Source: Fasciolopsis buskii
Lineage: Eukaryota; Platyhelminthes; Trematoda; Plagiorchiida; Fasciolidae
Length of the DNA: 64,000 nt
Reading direction: 5' to 3'
Assembly: GCA_008360955.1 (NCBI GenBank)
Contig: LUCM01004720.1
Span: forward strand, 295,720-359,719
Shown here: in pieces, positions 60,701-64,000 of the stretch
Layout: every line of letters starts with the position of its first letter
Numbering within the stretch: the first letter of the stretch is position 1
Position numbers and translations under genes: made by a program
The notes under the pieces: generated by a model
The model's input: the letters and a program-made list of their open reading frames with translations, nothing else
Told to the model about the DNA's origin: nothing
Database searches by the model: none

Positions 60701-62615
60701 AAATGGAAAAGTAGCCGTGCAATTAGCCCGGCATTTCTTACTTGCTGCATTCGGTGGTAGTTGTTAAATCGGATTTTGGAGTTCTGAGTGTCCTGCAAAG
60801 AGCGATAGAATGTAAGTGAACCAAGCTGTGTAAAAGAAATTCTAGATATTGATGGATTCACAAATTGCATTGTTGAAAAATGCACCAAATGCGACACTCC
60901 AGGTAATATTCTTTCCTTGTTTTCTCCTTAAGTCTTTCAAACTTGGGTGGGGTTTATTTTTACCCTTGTCGACTGCGATGGATGGTGTGGAACACGATGA
61001 TCCCGCTGTACTCACCCTGATTTTGATGGCAAATTGTCCAATGCATCATAGTCCTGTTACTGCCCACTAATCATTATAAAACTCATCATTCTTTTGAGCT
61101 TTGTAATCTGCCACTACTGATGAAATTATTTGAACGAGAACGCAACACCCGGTGGCAAAGAAATCATCCTCGTGCATTTCCAATTTAAATGTCGTAGTTC
61201 TAGTCTTTCGTTCACCGATCGCTTTCCTGTTTCCGCAGATTTTGAGATAAGTAAACAGACACAGAAAAAAATAACTTCAAAGTAACCCGTGCAGTCTAGA
61301 AAAAGTCAAAATCAGCTTGTAATTTTTGACATATCCGTTTAACAATTTTCCCTCCGGATGCTTGCATTTTCACCTATCACTGCTATCATCAACGAAGACG
61401 TCAACATCTAACGATTAAAAAAACCCAGTTAGCAAAAGATCGGCAAACTCAATAGTTTGACAATCATTCCAAATATATTAGGACGACCTAAGTGCTATTT
61501 TGCCCAGTCTTGGATGAATATTTTCGAAATGATTGTGGCGATTACGGCAAACGACGCGAATCAGTCGATCCGCATAGAGGATCAGTGGTCCAAGAGATTC
61601 CGCATTACATCTGATTTTTCCTGTATCCCCCGCAGAGAATTTCGTCTCATAACTGTAAAGCAAGAACCGAATGATATACGTATTTCCTACTATTCATTGT
61701 GGTGTTAAAGAACTGGGGAGATTTGCTGTAGCGACCTAATCACGTTCTTGTCGGATGCGCTTTATCAGGAAAGTGAATGCAATAAATAAAGGCTATCGTT
61801 GGCACCATTCAGGATGTATTAGCTAGAAATAAACAACAGCTAATTATTGGCAATTTATAAAGTTGCAGTTATGATCAATTCAGGGTCATATTGCGATTCG
61901 GACATAGGTTTCCAGTGAGCCTTTAAATATCGCACAGATCCCTGGTTAGCCAACCGTTAATATAACATTAGTACAATAGAATAAACCCACAAGTACAACC
62001 CTTCAAACTAGTATCGACGAATGGAATCTGGCAAGTTTCGACTAACAGTCTATTCCGTTTATTCTTCTGACTGTGGTGAAAGTTTCGCAACCAATATTTC
62101 CCGGAATGATCGCGCCTATACTGATGGAGTCTGTTAAGGTTATGAATTTAGAGCCGTGAACATGAGTTGAGTTTTTCACCTTTTGATTTATTCCTGTCTT
62201 CGTGGAATTTTTCGAAGTCCTGAGCCAAATTCGGGACTCGAACCGACAAATTAATTTCCCACCGGACAAACATGCACAAGTATGCGCGTGCGAACACACA
62301 CTTCCCGGAGGCCAAATGACTGATTGATGAATGCCTTGAGATTTCACGCGTGCACATTTGAGAGGTGACATGTTACCTTCATGTCTCCTCTTAGGCTTAC
62401 TGCGAGATAAATGTAGCAATGGCCGAATGTTCGAACGCCTGCTTCTACGCAATTGGATCCTCGGCGCATCTCTTTCGAGGATTTTGTATCTCCGAGAGAC
62501 ATTTGAACTGTGGTACTTTTTCTTCTCAATGAACTGAAACGATCGGCTCGTTTATGAGTAGGAACAAAATGACAACCGGCTGTTGGTGTTTGTCTTAAAG
62601 TGAAGAAGAACTCAC
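60701..62615. other. Receptor intron sequence upstream of the CR1/Jockey-like element
   Basis: ORFs at 61457-61708 (plus) and 62042-62452 (minus, 136 codons, Arg/Ser/His-rich) have no recognised family. The latter lacks clear splice sites and is not a receptor match. Confidence 0.4.
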
Positions 62616-62747
62616 TTTACCATCATCGGCCGGATTGTGTTTTCGCATCCACAGTTCAGACTGTTCAGTCAGTCGTCTCAGTTCCTCAAGATTGGTTTTT
62701 AATTGTTGATAGGCAAAAATATCACAACTGGACACAAGAAGTTGTAC
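62616..62747 (-). CDS. ITPR: IP3 receptor exon 1 of window (SELW motif)
   Basis: Most 5' receptor exon visible; 44 codons, phase 0 at both ends. The acceptor reads cttccag and the donor is the strong gtgagttc. The peptide contains the run LEELRRLTEQSELWMRK, which corresponds to the VEKSELWVYK segment in the central regulatory part of animal IP3 receptors. This segment lies between the ligand-binding N-terminal region and the RIH-associated repeats. An in-frame stop lies just upstream of the acceptor, which fixes the exon start. The ligand-binding core must lie beyond the right edge of the window. IP3R assignment rests on this exon plus its in-phase continuation into the next ones. Confidence 0.72.
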
Positions 62748-62985
62748 CTGGAAGTGATCAGTTAAAACGAATTAGCGAATATAATTTTAAATGTGGCGCT
62801 CGTTTGAAATCAAGCGGGTAATTCGAAACAGGGAGAAAGTAAACGTAAACGGGCATGTTGAAATTCGGAACAACGTCCTTTTTCATGTTGCGAATCGGCA
62901 TGCTCGTCGGACGTCAGAATGAGTTCCTACAACTCAGTGGACGAATGCGCTTGGGTTGTAATACGTAAAATTCACCATTGGATGT

Positions 62986-63035
62986 AAAAACAACATGCGG
63001 TAGTCAAAAACAACATGCCGTAGTCAAAAACAACA
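62986..63035 (+). repeat. 20-base tandem repeat, 2.5 copies
   Basis: The unit aaaaacaacatgcsgtagtc occurs at 62986-63005 and 63006-63025 (one difference), then a partial third copy. It lies upstream of the first visible receptor exon, in intron sequence. Confidence 0.85.
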
Positions 63036-63554
63036 AAAGGGGCATTTGTGACAGTGTTCAGGATATTACTCAGTCTTCTAAGTTGATGTGAAACTGCCTT
63101 TCACCCTTCAGTTCCCAAACATTGTTTTTTTGTTGAACACTTTACCAGGCATGGAATTAAAAAATAAAACGTGTGAAATGCCTTTAGTGATCACTTCAAT
63201 ACCTGTGTATTATCTCAGCTTGTTTTGTGCGCATCAGTATTTCTACCTTGGAATTAAAATGCAACGATCAATTTGGACATGCTCAGCAGAGTTTGGGTCA
63301 ATTAGTGACGCAATCTTAGCGTATTTATGGTCAACTTGGAGGTTAGATGAGTCCGAAGAGTCTGTTCGTAGGTGGGTATTGTTCCCCCGATCCTCAGACG
63401 AGCAAAACAGTGGTGCGCAACCTAAGCGTTGTTGAAGGGAAGAGAGATGTATTTGAACTACTATTTCTTTCTTAATTTTCTTAACACAATGTCTGAAGAT
63501 TCCGTCGTTTTGTCTTCTGTGAGGCCTTTCAGATGTGTTTTTGGACACAAATGA

Positions 63555-63803
63555 TGCGAAATAGTTGTCTCATTAGCTTATTGCTTTATTGAACGACTGA
63601 AGCAGCACAACCGCAAAATTGGCGTCTGCAGACTGGTGAAAATCTCAAAAGTTCTTGCGCTTGATAACCAAATATTAATAGCAAACTCCCGGTTCGATGG
63701 ACCAACACGGAAGGCAGATGATTTTGATCTTGATAAGCCCAAGACCATGGTTATTGTCCCAGTCCGTGTTAGACGTCTTCTGCATACCCTGCAAAGGGCT
63801 TGA
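63555..63803 (+). CDS. Open coding-like segment without start codon
   Basis: Plus-strand frame open for 82 codons to a stop at 63801-63803, with an upstream stop at 63552 and no ATG until codon 65. The peptide includes IERLKQHNRKIGVCRLVKIS, then DDFDLDKPKTMVIVPVRVRR. Charged, helix-like composition suggests an exon or a decayed element ORF. The opposite strand is also open (78 codons) but looks less protein-like. No family is recognised. Confidence 0.3.
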   Translation, partial: CEIVVSLAYCFIERLKQHNRKIGVCRLVKISKVLALDNQILIANSRFDGPTRKADDFDLDKPKTMVIVPVRVRRLLHTLQRA

Positions 63804-64000
63804 GTTGTGTTCAAATTTAGTTAGATTTCACGGAAATGGTTGTCGCTCCGCAGCGCAGCCATATCGAAAGTGTTTGTACTTTTTCATATGCGATGATACT
63901 GCGAGCATGATTTTTCAAGACTAGATTATCGGTGCTAGACTAACTCGCTGAATTGGAATCAAGTAGTCTAATTGCAGAACGCAACTATTTTTCGATTCAA

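Noticed and set aside
62042..62529. 136-codon minus ORF close to the first receptor exon
   Set aside because: Low-complexity Arg/Ser/His composition, no splice framing and no match to the receptor.

Overview
The window is eukaryotic genomic DNA, most likely from a parasitic flatworm (trematode). The evidence is small exons set in multi-kilobase AT-rich introns with GT-AG junctions, many decayed reverse-transcriptase elements of types common in flukes, a hammerhead-like Penelope relic and no bacterial-style ORFs. Almost all real coding sequence is in exons shorter than the usual ORF cut-off. It was found by reading splice sites and frame together.

The backbone is one very large gene on the minus strand, an inositol 1,4,5-trisphosphate receptor (IP3R, an ER calcium-release channel). 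It enters from beyond the right edge and leaves past the left edge. I place sixteen exons from 62747 down to 338. They carry the central and regulatory half of the receptor: SELW-type motif, RIH-associated repeats, the CEGPCKENQ block and the VIYPVPGIC block. Coding stops just before the first transmembrane helix. Every adjacent exon pair that I join keeps reading phase. Three short stretches of the expected protein are not located: between 39490 and 26450, between 21303 and 10175, and between 9696 and 4949. An Arg/Ser-rich pair of segments at 14160-13613 could fill part of the second gap.

Inside the receptor introns, on the plus strand, seven small exons (12129 to 34761) join in phase. They end in a stop codon and then a polyadenylation signal, so they look like an antisense nested gene of unrecognised family. 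One further minus-strand exon (33374-33188) carries an inositol-pentakisphosphate 2-kinase-like VEIKPK motif. This would place an inositol-phosphate kinase exon inside an IP3 receptor gene.

The rest is intron, largely built from dead mobile elements. There are two copies of one RTE-like non-LTR family (27.4-30.1 kb and 35.4-38.5 kb, both minus), a CR1/Jockey-like element with an ATACA-type tail (57.8-60.7 kb, minus) and a second Jockey-like 3' fragment (19.4-20.1 kb, plus). There are also a Ty3/gypsy RT remnant (about 5.2-5.7 kb), a Penelope RT fragment (34.5 kb), a hammerhead-like inverted repeat (0.7-0.8 kb), a tRNA-like SINE relic (6.1 kb) and several microsatellites.

Family names rest on motifs recalled from known proteins, not on database searches. 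Splice sites are read by eye. One ambiguous base lies at 993.
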